64,000 bases of DNA from Gentiana macrophylla (taxonomy: Eukaryota > Streptophyta > Magnoliopsida > Gentianales > Gentianaceae). The position numbers and the translations under genes were made by a program. The notes beneath the pieces are model-generated. The model searched no databases and was not told the origin of the DNA. It saw nothing but the letters and a program-made list of their open reading frames with translations. The stretch covers positions 52,232 to 116,231 of the forward strand of contig JAOBSW010000378.1 of assembly GCA_026214975.1 (NCBI GenBank), read 5' to 3'. How positions within the stretch are numbered: the first letter of the stretch is position 1; each line of letters begins with the position of its first letter. Below are positions 36,353 through 49,548 of the stretch, in pieces.

Positions 36353-38181
36353 CTTTTATTCGGAGGATTTTGCATCACTAAACAAAAATAATAATTATAA
36401 ACCTATACCTAACATGCAAACTAACTCCTAACTTAGGCCGAATATAGGGTAGTTGCTAGTAAAGTTGGATAAGTATGCAGGTATCGATCCTCAGAGGAAA
36501 AGGATGTAGAATCTAATCTAATTAATTCTTCTTTATTAACTAAAACTAAACTGTAAACTAAGAACGGAGAAAATAAGCGGACGGAGATTGTTAATCAAAG
36601 CCGAAATATAGTTGCGAACAAAATAAATAAAACTACATCTACAACGGTGATAAAACTAACTAATAAGCGAACAAACATAAACAAACCATGATCAACCTTA
36701 TTCCCGACAACCATCATCCCGCTGAAATCAATAAGATGAACAAACATTCATTCATTAGTTATCTTGGATTATTATCTTTTCTAATGAGCGTTTCTCTCTT
36801 CCGATTTATCACGCCCATTAATTAGTTTACCTTCCGGTCTTAACTAATATCGATACAAATCAAAGATATGGATTAAATCCTAACTTTATGACATTATCCC
36901 TCAACTTCCGTTTGTTGGAATAATTATTGTCAATCTACTCTCACGATAATCTAATGAATCTATTAACTTCAGTTATCTAAATTAAGTTAACATCGCGCAT
37001 AAAAACATGAAGAGAACAAGAACAACATAATGAATTAAACACATGAAAAATCCTATCTTTCAGTATGGTGATATCCTCAATTCCAATCTAAAGATAATCT
37101 TGCATCGAGATTAATCAAATTGTGATCCTCAAGTAAATCTAGATATTTAACCTCCCGAACTTCCGTTATGTATAGAATTAAAGATCTACTCTTTCCTATG
37201 GTGATCTAAACTACACCGACTTCCATCATGAATAAGTAGCATCAAATCATGCAATCATCTTCCGATTTTATATTGCAAAGATACAATTGAACATAGAAAA
37301 AAACAATTATAAATAAAACTTACAAAATATCCATGAAAGGAATCAAAGTGCTGCGGAAAAGGATTACATGGCTGCTCCATGGATGAAAGCTTCAAGCCTT
37401 CATCATGCTTCGATTACAAGAAGGAGAAAGAACAAAATAAAAGACCTAATCTAACTTAGATCACCTCGGGCAAGAAATGCAAGATGCATCTGTCTATAAC
37501 TCCCAAAAAGCGGACTCTTGTGCATGTAATTTTAACGTATGAAAAATCGATGTAATTAGGGTTGGAATCGCAGCTGCTTTTAAAGAAAAATCAAATTCGG
37601 TTTGCTACGATAAAGGTGCCGGACGCCCGTCCATAATCATCGGACGCCCGTTCACTATTTTCAGCAACAGCATCCAAACTTATAACGCTCATATCTAGGG
37701 CCTAAGTAAGTTCGGAATGGAAGTGATTCAAAATCCTGTAGAATCCTATCTTCAAGCCCTACAAATCTTCTCTTGAGTTCCAGAGTCAAATCAGTTTGTT
37801 ATCATATCAAGAACTGCGTCGGAAGTCGGGACTACCGGAATCCTGATTTCCCACATTCATCTTGATTGATTTCTTTCTTATATCTTTCAATCTTCCATAA
37901 CTTTGATTGATCCTTTCCAATCACGAATTTGGCTCTCTAAAATCCTCTCTCCCATCATCAATGAGTATCTACAACAATAGGAAAACATACCAAAGCGTAA
38001 CGTATTTCCAAAATAACATAAAATCATCAATTACATACTGTAAATGCAATTACGCGCGTTTTGCAATTTAACCTATTAGAAACACCATTTGCTCAATTAA
38101 TCGATATAAAGACTCGATTTCTATGAAAACATGTCAGATATATGGGAAATTTGATATAAAATATATCCTTAAAACACTACA
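36353..38181 (-). mobile_element. 5' LTR of the Ty3-like element
   Basis: Starts (minus strand) TGTAGTGTTTTAAGG at 38181. The part 36444-38181 repeats the other LTR with frequent small indels; 36353-36443, lying between this repeat and the primer site, is not found beside the 3' LTR. That part is either the true LTR end or untranslated leader. Confidence 0.7.
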
Positions 38182-38230
38182 AATTGATTACGAATAGTTG
38201 TTTAAAATGATGATTTGTTGGCAAGGAATA
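38182..38230. other. Junction segment right of the Ty3-like element
   Basis: A ~50-base link to the next copia-like internal domain. Its last 22 bases (38209-38230) are identical to the reverse complement of 18832-18853, next to inverted LTR 4. Confidence 0.5.
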
Positions 38231-41200
38231 TCATCATGCCGATGATCATTGAAGCGGGAGCTTTATGATTTGTTGTTTTCTAGAACATTAGAAAAGTGTA
38301 ATGACTACACACGTAACCGTTTCTAATTGAAAAATTGGAAAATCATGAAGTGTTGCTAGTTAGGCGATATTTGGAATCGATGAACTAGTGGGAGTTTTTG
38401 ATTTTGTATTTTTGGAAACATTAGAGCGTATGTAAGTGTTTACACGAGAGATTTTCAAATTGAAAAATTGGAAAATCATAAAATAAAAGCATTCTTTGGT
38501 TGAGGCGGTATTTGGAACCGATAAACTGGTAGGAGCTTTAATGTTATGATTTGTTATTTTTCTAGTATAATAGAAAATCCGAGAAGTCCCGACAAGTAAC
38601 ACTCGAAAATAGACATCCCACGGTTCCAAGAGTAGTGTCACACTCACCTACCTACTAGTTCTAAAAGCAAGGTTTCCATTCACGGAAAGTCAAGAATAGG
38701 AAGTATCATCAAGAAGTGTTAGTCATCTAAGCCCGAGTTGATTTTTAAGGCTAAACGAAAATTAATAAGCGAAAATCATAGGATAAGGATAGTGATTTGG
38801 ATCACCCAACCTATGAATCCTTGGCGATTTTCTTGAGCTAAGTTCTTTGGAAGAACAAGTAGCGATTGCATTTAACGATTAAAAGGAGTAAACAACAGGC
38901 GAGTTAATTTTAGCTAGAATAGTGGAAATTGATATAAGGAAATGAATTTCGGATTCAATCCTAGGATATCACGGAAAATTATTTTTATTTAAGATTACCG
39001 TTTGGAGCGAATGGATTTACCTTCTATTCGATAATTTGTTTTGTTAGTATAGAAAGTGAATATACCATTTGTAATCTGAATCCAAGACTTCGGACTTTTG
39101 TTTGATAAAGTCAAAACCACTTACAATTCTTGAAATATGTATATAAAACACATCTCAAGAACTATTAAAAGCAATTGGTTTCTATATTTTAGATAAGCGC
39201 TTCTTCATATTCCATAGTTGGTACATAGTCCACAAAAAGCAAGACTTGAAGGCGGCTCAGGTGATTCCTTTTCTCCGAGTTCCGGTTAGATTGTCTTAAA
39301 GGTTCAATGATTAAGTTTCCTTTCAATTTGGAAAGGATAATGGTTATAAAGAAGTAGCATTGCTTATTCATGGCGACCTTCGAGGTGTTTGATGAAAAAC
39401 AAGCTAGTAGGAGCTTACGAGTGGTGACTTAGCATGTCCGATAACTATTCAAAACTCCAGCAAGTTTTATCCAAAATATTTTGAGGTTTTCTCTGTTTTC
39501 ATGAGGAGATGGAGTATTCTATACTCATAAATGGGCCATCACATAGTCCTAGGGGGTGATGCTCAGAATGCGCCTCATAGAGTGAAATGCTTTCACTAGG
39601 AAGAAACCATTGAATTGCCTTTACATAGTTATAGATGTGCCACAATACCTGTCACTTAACTCAATAAAGATATTGGAAGTGAAATAACGGTTTACATTGA
39701 AGTGCAGAACCAGAAGTCTACCTAGAATATGCTTTGGAATTAACGGATAATGAGTGGATTAGGTTCACCCAAATTCCGTCAATATAAGCATTTAGCATGC
39801 TTGATGTTGATGGTTTGACTGAATTTACGGCGTACCGCGTTAAAGTCGATGACCAATCGTTATATATCTTGTAGCATTGAGAAAAGGTTAGTTATAAGAT
39901 TCTTGAAATCGGAAAGGGACGGTTATCTTTGTGGAATCCTTTCTACGATAGAGTTATGAATAGCAAAATAGCTTGAACCTTCGCGATACGTTTACTCAAG
40001 AGTGATTACTACTGGCGATTAAAATCGGACTACATCCAACATCGGTTGTTGGTGATAACACTAAATACTACTAAACTAGATCGAATTTTGAGTCACTTTA
40101 GGTAAGTATTGGGAGTATGGTTTATCCATCACCCATTTCTGGTTTCTGCGGACTTTGTAGTACGAGGATCGATTGATGACCTATGGCTCTTTTTGGCTTG
40201 AGTATAGGATTACGATAATGAGAGGTTGGTTTAATGGCCATAACCCTGTGAATGGAGTTCGGTGCTCAATGCATTTCATGCTCTTGTAAGAACCACTGGC
40301 GTCTCGGGCCAGTGGAGAATGAGTGAATCTACGGAAAAGAGTAGAGATGAGTTCGGTATTGCATGATTTACGTTCAAAAGCGAAAATAGGGGTGATTCCA
40401 CAAGAGCTTTCTTGCCAAACAAGCGGATGCGGATTCATTCGAAGCAGAAGGTATTGACTTGTAGACTTATAAGCGGGATGTACCATCAAGGCTTATGTCC
40501 TTTGTGGATAAAAAGCAAACCTCCGATGTCATTTGGAAGTCATATATATTTCTACAATGACCAATAGATTTGACGAGAATATTGATAAGTCTTTTGTAAT
40601 TTGAATATCAATTTTATTCTGATAGTGATTATATAAATTGAGTGTTTGTGAAGGATAACCTTTGCGCAGTTGGAATCAACGCCGTTGTGTTATACGGAAT
40701 GGAGATCGACAATACCACGCGATTCCTGCAATGAAGTTTTGGACAGCATTCTTAAGAGTTTGGCTAAATTGAATTCATTAGAATGGAGATCAGTTAGTTT
40801 CCCGTCCATCTTATTGGTTGAGATGATGCATCTGTGTATCTGTGATCAAGCGAGGAAGTTCTACCTTATGTACCTCGGGAATGGCTCTACAAATCTTGGA
40901 TCGGAGAAATAGGATAGATTCTCTTTCTAGTAAGAGATGGTCGAGTTGTGAGCGTCAACTTTGATCAAGATCTGAGATTCAGTGGATTAACAAAGCAAGT
41001 TTAGTATGTCATTACAGTATCTTGAAGAGGCGAGGAACAATATCACGGACATATTCATGTGTGAACCAGGATATGCTTGTGATACGCGAGATTTGACTTT
41101 AAGTCAGTTGGGATGATGGATTAAGTCGATCTCGGGCTCGATGTTTACTCGTTACCCACGTGATTTGATGGACGGTGGCATTTGATTCTCACGGATAAAT

Positions 41201-41465
41201 CTCGAGCCGACAACTTTGACTAATCATTAAGACCCATGACATTTAGATGCCAGAAATTGCTACTTTGAGTCCATGACCTATCCTACGACGGCATACAAGG
41301 TATGCCTGGAATGCAGAAATGGATTATGATATGCTTAGTAGGTACTAGAATTAAGGATGAGTCTCCGTTGCTTTGAGGCAAGTGGAGATGTAGTTTGTTA
41401 TATTTTAAATAATAAGGTGTGCTCTAAAACAATTAATCACGTGCTTTCAGTGCAAGTGGGGAGAT
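38231..41465 (+). mobile_element. Distal two-thirds of the internal domain of copy E
   Basis: Enters the family sequence inside the CTAGTT/GGTATTTGG modules (two complete units at about 38340-38560) and continues in order to the polypurine tract at 41452-41465. It includes GGGGTGATTCC at 40389 and the distal TCCATGACCTATCCTACGAC block near 41270. No coding frame. The primer-binding region and leader are missing. Confidence 0.8.
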
Positions 41466-43330
41466 TGTTAGGTGTGATGCCCGAAAGAAAATTTTGTAAT
41501 TGTTTTATTTAATAAATGAAATGATATTATTATTCATATTTATTATTCTCATATTCACCGATGTGACAATAGTATTTACACTCACGAGAAACTCAAAAGT
41601 ATATCGTTTATGTAATCACTTAACTCAAGTGTATGGGGATATACACGGGAGGATTGAGTTAAGTGAAGATGTACTTAAAATACAATTAGCCGTCAGTGAA
41701 GTTAATCGAGAGTATCGGGTCTCTCTTTAACGATGCTATTAATGCTTGAGAACGCACAATAGGTGTGATAGTCTTATCCGGACTTTCGGTTAGTAAGAGA
41801 ACCTAATGGGGCATTTATATATATGATAGATATATCATATAGGTCGACCGATTTGATTAGAGTTCACGATATAATTCCGTAATCGAGAAGTCTTATCGAA
41901 TCAATGGATGATCATATTTATGGATATATCTTAATCCACGAGGTGATCCACGATCAAGCGCTTGAATCGGTATGAAGTTTGACTTGACGGTTAAGGATTA
42001 CACCGAGTGCGGGTGCGAATTACCCCATCTTGGCATTATCTTGGATTGAGTGAGTAGTCCGTGTTATCACGAGATACGGAATCCATTCCTTCCAATTATG
42101 GAAGTAGAAACGCTTCCTCTTTATTTGTTAATCCTCAGAAACCGATCGATCAAGGCGAGAATCATATCACACCGATTGATCACCAAAGTGAGTTGTATGA
42201 ATTAATTGATCACTAGGGAGTTAATGGTAAATAAGGATAAGAGGGTTCTAAAAGGGTTAACGTGTAACTTCCGATTTAGAATGAGCGATCTTATGGAGGA
42301 TTAATCCATATGTAATGATTATATCAATGGACGCTTATTATTATTCTCGTGAGAGATAAATATAATCTCATAATCGGAGAGTGCAAATCAGGATTATGGT
42401 GGCATATTCTGGTGATTGATTTATCAAATATAATTATTCTGTTCGTAAGATAATTATTTATTTGATTTATCGGAGTCACTGATTATTAGTCCATGGTCCC
42501 TGACGTGCCTCCCAATATAGCATAGCCATTCTCGGACGTCGAATCCTAATAATATCAATTTAGTTCTTGTTGGACTTTATTAAAGCGATATGTGAATTAA
42601 TTGTTTAGTGGACTATTAAATTGGTTGGGCTAAATAATTAAATATGTTAGAAAAGACATTTTCCATAATCTTGGCCCAATTATTGTGTTATAGTCGAAAT
42701 TAATCATATTGACTAGGTCAACGATGATGATTTTCAACCCCAAGGCATGTTTAATGAACAAGAAATTAGTTTTCTTGTGATTAATAAGACATAATGCATA
42801 AAATATTTATTTGGATAAATATTTATGGAAAGAAATAAAGATAAAGATTATTACTAGATTTGTTCTAGAATATTTTGGGATTATCTTTTATTTAATAGGA
42901 TTATTATAATTGATTTTGTATTAATTATTAAATCCTTGAGGCTATGTTTTACTCTCCTATATAAAGAGAGTTCTCCCAGCCTTAATACACACAACAATTT
43001 TACACCCACCTTTAGAGAGGAGAAAGAATTTTCGACCAAGAGGGAGAATAAGAGGAAAATCTTGGAGATTTTTCCGGAGTAGCATATCGGAGGGTTCGAG
43101 TCGAGAATTTCCTTCCACGGGAGTTGCTTGGATCACATGTCACGGAAGATCGTGGTGCTCTTCACGCTTTCCTTCGTTCATCCTCTTGCGGTTCTTCAAC
43201 TTGGATTTTGAGATTCAAGAGGTATGTTCTACATCCCCTTGCATAGATATAGATCTAGTTATTTTATTACGTGTAGTTTATAGATCTAGATCCTTAAAAT
43301 CGTTTCAGCTGCATGGATGATATTACTGCA
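41466..43330 (+). mobile_element. LTR 5 (3' LTR of copy E)
   Basis: Starts TGTTAGGTGTGATGCCCG and ends GGATGATATTACTGCA; length about 1865. It shares with LTR 6 both the small TTCGTAAGATAATT insertion (about 42443) and the U3 variant with ATTGACTAGGTCAA (about 42709). The sequence following the end is mosaic rather than a primer-binding site. Confidence 0.85.
42958..42965 (+). promoter_or_regulatory. TATA box of LTR 5
   Basis: TATATAAA followed by GAGAG at the family position. Confidence 0.6.
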
Positions 43331-43522
43331 GGTGGTAGGTGATCATTGGGGCCCGGGGTGATATTTTGGATAAACTTTCGAAGTGTTTGAATAGTTATCG
43401 GACGAGAAGTCCACTATAAGGCTCTGCTAGATAAATATATTTATCCCAAACAAATTAGGATAAATAAATATATTATCAATATTCCCATGATTTATCATTT
43501 AACAAATAAAAGATAAATCGCA
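43331..43522. repeat. Mosaic of inverted family fragments
   Basis: About 43355-43430 is the reverse complement of the internal block GATAACTATTCAAA...TTTATCCAAAATAT (compare 47540). About 43430-43522 is the reverse complement of the LTR block TTTATTTGTTAAATGATAAT (compare 3975). A plus-strand LTR fragment follows directly. Looks like filler from repair or an assembly join. Confidence 0.65.
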
Positions 43523-43870
43523 CATATAAAGAGAGTTCTCAAGGCCTTTTAGCACACACATGAAATTTACCGACTTCTCTTTAGAAGGAGCAAATTTTCG
43601 GCCAAGGAATATAGAGGAAAATCTTGGAGATTTTCCGGGTAGCATATCGGAAGGATTCGAGGCCAGATTTCCTTGCACCAGGAGTTGCTTGGATCACTGC
43701 GTCACGGAAGATCGTGTGGTGCTCTTCACATCTTCTTTTTCTATTCTGGTTCTTCAGCTTGGATTTTGAGATCCAAGAGGTATGTTCTACAACCCCCTTG
43801 TAGAATAGATCTAGTTATTTTATTCGTGTATTATATAGATCTAGATCCTTAAATCGCTACATTACTTGGA
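43523..43870 (+). mobile_element. 3' portion of an LTR (5' LTR remnant of copy F)
   Basis: Begins at the TATA box (CATATAAAGAGAG) and runs collinear with LTR ends to the paired GATCTAGAT blocks and TTGGATGATATTACTA. Everything upstream of the TATA box is lost. Confidence 0.8.
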
Positions 43871-43962
43871 TGATATTACTATATGATGGTATATTAGTAT
43901 TTTGTGAAGGATAACTTATTGCACTGATTTGGACTCAAGCATGGGTGTGTTATGCTTAACGA
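43871..43962 (+). other. LTR tip and inserted internal-domain scrap before the primer site
   Basis: Between the LTR end and the primer site lies a ~65-base piece (TATTAGTATTTTGTGAAGGA onward) that belongs to the distal internal domain (compare 1830-1890). A complete copy has only a few bases here. Confidence 0.6.
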
Positions 43963-43976
43963 TGGTATCAGTCGCC
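43963..43976 (+). other. Primer-binding site of copy F
   Basis: TGGTATCAGTCGCC; the first nine bases match the initiator-Met tRNA site TGGTATCAGAGC exactly. Confidence 0.75.
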
Positions 43977-44470
43977 AAGGTGATCTATATTTATACGTAT
44001 AAAATATTAGATCTAAGGAGTGGTAAACATGTAGATTTTTGTCCCAAATTTTTTTTTAAAAAGTAAATGTAAAATTATGTTTATTTTTTTATGTTATGAA
44101 TGTCTTGGTTGAAGAGATTGATTGGGAGTTGATACTGTTTACTCGTTAGATATATGTAGCTCCTTTGTTTAGTAACAATTGAGCATAGAATTGTATTTTT
44201 TTATGTCAATTTTTAAAATTATTATGTAAAAGGTAGTATCTTGTATTGTAATTTGATATTCCGGTTCGAGACTACGAAGATGATGTGTTAAAGATCATCA
44301 AGTGTTGAAGATCATCAAGAAGGTAAAAGCAGGAGGAGGCCGATTGTTTGTTTTATTTTTTTAGTCGGCAATTTTTTTCAGGTAATTTTATGGCAAATGG
44401 CAATTTTTAGTTTCTTTTACCTAATTTGGTCATGGCCGAATAAAAAAAAAGGCATGCAATAGCCTGAAGG

Positions 44471-44534
44471 AAAAAAAAAAAAAAAATTTAATATTAATTT
44501 TTAAGATTTGACTATATATATATATATATATATA
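44471..44534. repeat. Poly-A run and TA microsatellite in the alternative leader
   Basis: Sixteen A residues (44471-44486) followed by a TA dinucleotide run (44513-44534) within an AT-rich stretch found only in this copy. Confidence 0.85.
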
Positions 44535-46324
44535 ATAAATATATAAATATATTTTTTTTTTTTGATTACTTAGAAGCTTTAATAAAAGCGGTTTTAAAAA
44601 TGGAAAGTTTTTTTATAAAACAATTTATTATAGATATATTTTAATATATTGGTATATTACGCCTCCTCCTCTCTCTAAATAGATTCGTGGTTCGTGTCAA
44701 GATCGAAGTTTGAGATCCGTAGTTTGAGTTCAAGATTTGAAGATCAAGATTTAGAAGACATAGATTATTAATTTCTTACTTTTCCTTAGGATAGATTAGA
44801 TACAGGGGTACCAACGATCCATCTCGGTGTTTAAATTTTTCCGCAATTTATTTTTATGTGTTTGATCATAAAATAGATATAAAATCGGAATTGCCATGAC
44901 ATGCATCATATCATAAATCCACTCCATGCATACATGTAGAATTTTAATTTTGGTAATTAAAATAGGCATGTATATTGTAAACTCCGCTGTAATTAGTTGA
45001 AATTTAATTAATAAGTGGTAATTAATAAATTTAGTAACTAATTAAAGATCCGAGGACAGGTTATGAAATCGTTAAGCCTTTCGTGTGTGTTCTCGGTGAA
45101 CACTTTTAAAGCACAAACGAGATCACGTTTTGATTCGTGAGTGTTCACGAAAGATTGAATGATGGTAAAAGAACAATAAATCTTGGATAAAAAGCGGTTC
45201 GCTTTATAGGTTGGGTGGTCAATCGAGCTAGGCTCGACCGAAACAACCCTCCTAGTGATGTATGCACGGGGGTCCGCAAGACTAAGCTACACCGGAGAAC
45301 GGAGGGGTGATTCCTTCTTATCTCAATCAGGGGCTAGTCGCCGACCCGATTTCGTCCGATCGGTCACATATGTTCCAACGAATAGGGATTGGTAGGCTTG
45401 CCTAACGTTATCGCGATACACCATTCGAATCCTTTGATTTGATGTGCTTTTATGTTAACATCAAAAGACGTGGTTAGTTAACCCACCACCACTTCCAAAA
45501 TATTGAGTGGGAGCGTGGAGCGGCGGCCAACCCCACGGCCTCTACTATAGATACAAGTAAGTGAGAGAAGGGTGACGCCTCGGGCGCTTTGATTTCGTCC
45601 CCCCACGGATGGTGTTCACCCCTATCAACATTCATGGCTTGGTCTCCGAAAGGATAGGATTTCCGGCACTTCGCGGGTCACCGACCTATCCTAAGACGGC
45701 ACTCACTCGGGCGCACTCAAGTAGATCCGATATAGTAGGTCACACTCATCATGGGTATTTTTTTGATAATATCTAAAGCAAAAGGAAGGTAGTCAATGAA
45801 TAAAGGATGTTCGATTCTCGTAGGATGTTCGATTCTCACAAGTTATTCATTGATGAGATTGTCTCGATTTAACCGTCATCTCTTTGACCTACCCTACGGC
45901 GGCATCGAGATGCGAGGTTAAAACTCTCTTGGAATGGCAGTAGAGTAGACTTAATTTTAGTTTACAATTCCTAAAAAATAAAATATAGTAGTGTTAAACT
46001 TGAATTAATATATGTCATTTATTTACAAAGATTATATCCCTTACTAAATTGCTTAAAATTTATAATTGACTAGTATTGACTTTGCTTTAAAAAGTGGAAA
46101 GTAACTAGACGTTGAACTAGTTAATCGATAATGCAATTATTTTTCGGAAAGAGATATTTTCTCTTAAGCCTTTTAAAAATCGTGAAGTGACATATATGTA
46201 TGTCACTAGTGTCACTCGTGTCAAACGGAAGACAAACTTAGCATTTGATCAAGGTGATTTCGGACTTTGAAATTATTCTAGTGAATTTTGAGTGTAGTGA
46301 TTACACGAGTAATTTTCTAATTGA

Positions 46325-46690
46325 AAATCGGAAAATCATGAAGTGTTACTAGTTGGACGATATTTGGAATCGATGAACTAGTGGGAGCTTTATGATTTGT
46401 TGTTTTTTCTAGAACATTAGAAAGTGTAATCGACTACACACGTAACCGCTCTAATTGAAAAACTGGAAAGTCATGGAATGTATGCGCTAGTTAGACGATA
46501 TTTGGAATCGGCGAACTAGTGGAGTTTACATGATTTGTGTTTTTTCGAAACAATAGAACTATGTACTTCAAAGATTTTCTAATCGAGTAAAATCGGAAAA
46601 TCATAAAATAAAGCATTGCTCGTTAGACGGTATTTGGAACCGAAAACTAGTGGGAGCTTTAATGTTATGATTTGTTGTTTTTTCTGGTAT
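46325..46690 (+). repeat. Three tandem ~130-bp modules in copy F
   Basis: Each has GAAAATC, then TAGTT-GACGATATTTGGAA, then AACTAGTGGGAG and TTATGATTTG (GATATTTGG at about 46359 and 46497, GGTATTTGG at about 46628). Spacing about 130-136 bases. Confidence 0.75.
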
Positions 46691-49548
46691 ATTAGAAAAT
46701 CCGAGAAGTCTCGATTTAGTAACACTAAATAGATATCCCACGGTTCAAGAGTAGTGTCTACTCAAACGAACTACCGTTCAAGACTCGCTTTCCCATTCAC
46801 GGAAAGTCAAGAATGGGAGAATATGTCTAAAAGTGTTAGTCACCTAAACCAGAAAACTTTAAGGTCGACCGAAAAATTAATTAATCGAAAAATCATAGGA
46901 TAAGGAAAGTGATTTTGGATCACCAACCTATGAATCCTTGGTGATTTTCTCAGCTAAGTTCTTTGGAAGAACAAGGTAGCAATTGCATTTAACGATTAAA
47001 AGAGTAAACAACGGGCGCTTAATTTTAGCTAGAATAGTGGGAGTGATATAAGGAAATGAATCTCGGTTCAATCCTTGGATATCGCGGAAAATTTATTTTC
47101 TGCTTAAGACTCGCTTGGAACGAATGGATTTACCTTCTATTCGATAATTTGTTTGTCGATAGAAAGTGAATATACCATTTGTAGTACGAATCCAAGACTC
47201 GACTTTTGTTTGATAAAGTCAAAACCACTTAGAATCGCTAAAATATGTATATAAAACACATCTTAAGAACTATTAAAAGCAATTGGTTTCTATATTTAGA
47301 TAAACGCTTCTTCATATTCCATAGTTAGTGCATAGTCCCTAAAAGACAAGACCAAGACCGGCTCGGGGTGATTCTTTCTCCTACCTGGTTATATTGTCTC
47401 AAAGGTTCAATGACTAAGTTTCCTTTCAATCAGGGAAAGGATAATGGTTATAAAGAGTAACATAGCTTGTTCATGACGGCCTTCGGGTCCGATGAAAGAC
47501 CTGAGCTAGTAGGAGCTTCCGAAGTAGTGACTTCTTGTCTCGATAACTATTCAAACACTCCGTAAGTTTATCCAAAATATTTTGAGGTTTCTCTGCTTTC
47601 AATGCAGATAGAGTATTCTATACTCGTAAATGGGCCATCACATAGTCTCTGTGGATCGATGTTTCGGCCCGCCTCATAGTGATATGCTTTTACCAAGTGA
47701 GAAACCGTTAAATTGCCTTATATATGTTTTTTTGGAGATGTACTATAATATATCGCTTAACTCAATAAAGATATTGGAAGCGGAAATAACGTTTACATTG
47801 AAATGTAAGACCAAGCAGTTTACCTAGAATATGCTTTGGAATTTACGGATAAGGCGGTGATTCGGTTCACCCTACTTCCATAAATATAAGCATTTAGCAC
47901 ACGGTGCTTGAAGGTAGGTCTCGGAAATTTCGCGAACACGCTCGGGCCGCTGACCAATCGTCGGTATATATCTTGTAAGCATTGAGAAAAAGGTTTGTTA
48001 TAAGATTCTTGAAATCGGGAAGGACGCTATATATCATAAGGCCCTTTCTCGATAGAGTCTATGAACAGATAAAACCTTAAACCTCAAGCACGTTTACTCA
48101 AGGTAGTTACTAATCGATTAAAATCTTACCACATCCAACATCGGGTTGTTTGGTGATAACACTAAATACTACTAAACTAGATCGTAATTTCGATCCACCT
48201 GTAATGTAAAGGGGAGTATGGTTTATCCATTACCCATTACGGTTTCGGTGGACTTTATAGTCCGAGGATCGATTGATGACCTATGGCTCTTTTGTGAGTG
48301 ATAGATTCTGATAATAGAGGTTGAAGTTTAATAGCCATAACCCCGTGAATGGAGTTCGTACTCCACCCTGTCCTTCATTTCTTGTAGAACCACCGAGCCG
48401 CCTCGGCTCATGGGAGTAATTGGATCTACATGGAAAAGAGTAGAATGGAGTTCCTGGTATTGCATGATTTCGCTCAAAAGCAAATAGTAAGGTGATTCCT
48501 CGAGACTTTCTTGCCAAACAAACGGAGTCTGGATTCATTCAAAATGTATGGGTATTGACTTATGAACTTATGCACGGGATGACCCACAAGGCTTATGTCC
48601 TTTGTGGGAAAAAGCAAACCTCTCGGTCATTGGAAAGTCATATATTTCTACAATATGTGGATTTGACCTGTAATATTGATAAGTCTTTTTGTAGACCGGA
48701 TATCAATTTTAGTACAAGAGTTGGAATATATACTATATATATTAGTATTTGTGAAGGATAACACCGCACTAGCTTGAATCAATATGGGTGTGTTATCTCA
48801 AGTCGACCGACAATACCACAATTCTCTGCAATGTAGATTTGGACAACATTCTAAGAGTTTGACTCGGGTCGAATTCATTAGAATCCGCCACTCGTTTCCC
48901 ATCCATCTTATTGGTTAAGATGATGCATCCGTGGTATGCAACATTCAACGAGGAAGTTCTACCCTATGCCTCGTGAATGACTCTCTAAATCTTTCGGATC
49001 AAGAGAAATGGGATGTATTCTCTTTCTAGTAAGAGATGGTCGTAAGTTATTGAACGCTTAACTTTGATCGAATCTTAGATTCGTGGTTAACAAAGCAAGT
49101 TTAGTATGTCCTTTAGTATCTTGAAGAGAACGAGGAACAATATGCGGACATATTCATGTGAACTTGGATATGCGTGATACAATCGATTTTGACTTTAAGT
49201 CGATTGAGGATGATCGTCAAGTCGATCTCGGCCGCTGTTTACTCAGCACTACATGATTTGATGGACTGTAACGCCGATCTCTACGGATCGCCTCGGAGAA
49301 ATGACAACCTCGGACTAATCATTAAGACCATGACATTTAGATGTAGGTGCTCCCTAGTCACCGACCTATCCCACGACGGCATACCGGAGTGTACTTTGGA
49401 ATCGAATGGTTAGCGATATGCTTAAAGCGGTACTAGAATACGGATGAGTCTCCATTGCTTTAGAGCAAGTGGGAGATGTAGTTTGTTGTAGTTTAAATAA
49501 TAGGGTGTGCTCTAAAACAATTAATCACATGCTGCAAGTGGGAGAGAT

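Larger units (their letters stand above)
31832..38181 (-). mobile_element. Non-autonomous Ty3/gypsy-like LTR element, minus strand
   Basis: Two direct repeats of about 1.75 kb (31832-33568 and 36444-38181) flank a 2.8-kb interior. Minus-strand orientation follows from signals in the right places: a primer-binding site just inside the right repeat and a GTGTGGGGGTG polypurine tract just before the left one; both LTRs start TGTAGTG. This signal pair is typical of the Athila/Tat-type gypsy lineages. The interior has no Gag, Pol or Env frame and is far too short for an autonomous member. Family placement is by signals only. Confidence 0.7.
43977..49548 (+). mobile_element. Full-length internal domain of copy F, the best reference copy
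   Basis: Continuous from primer site to polypurine tract, 5.57 kb. Order: leader; an AT-rich module with poly-A and TA runs (44140-44815) in place of the GATGATGATC module of other copies; a conserved GTGTTTAAATTTTTCCGCA block; a TTAACCCACC... block (about 45480); three ~130-base CTAGTT/GGTATTTGG modules (46325-46690); then the long distal half. GTGATTC motifs at 45304, 47364 and 48490 and CGACCTAYCC blocks at 45677, 45885 and 49357. No frame longer than ~90 codons and no retroviral motif, even though the ends are intact, which supports a non-autonomous family. Confidence 0.8.
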
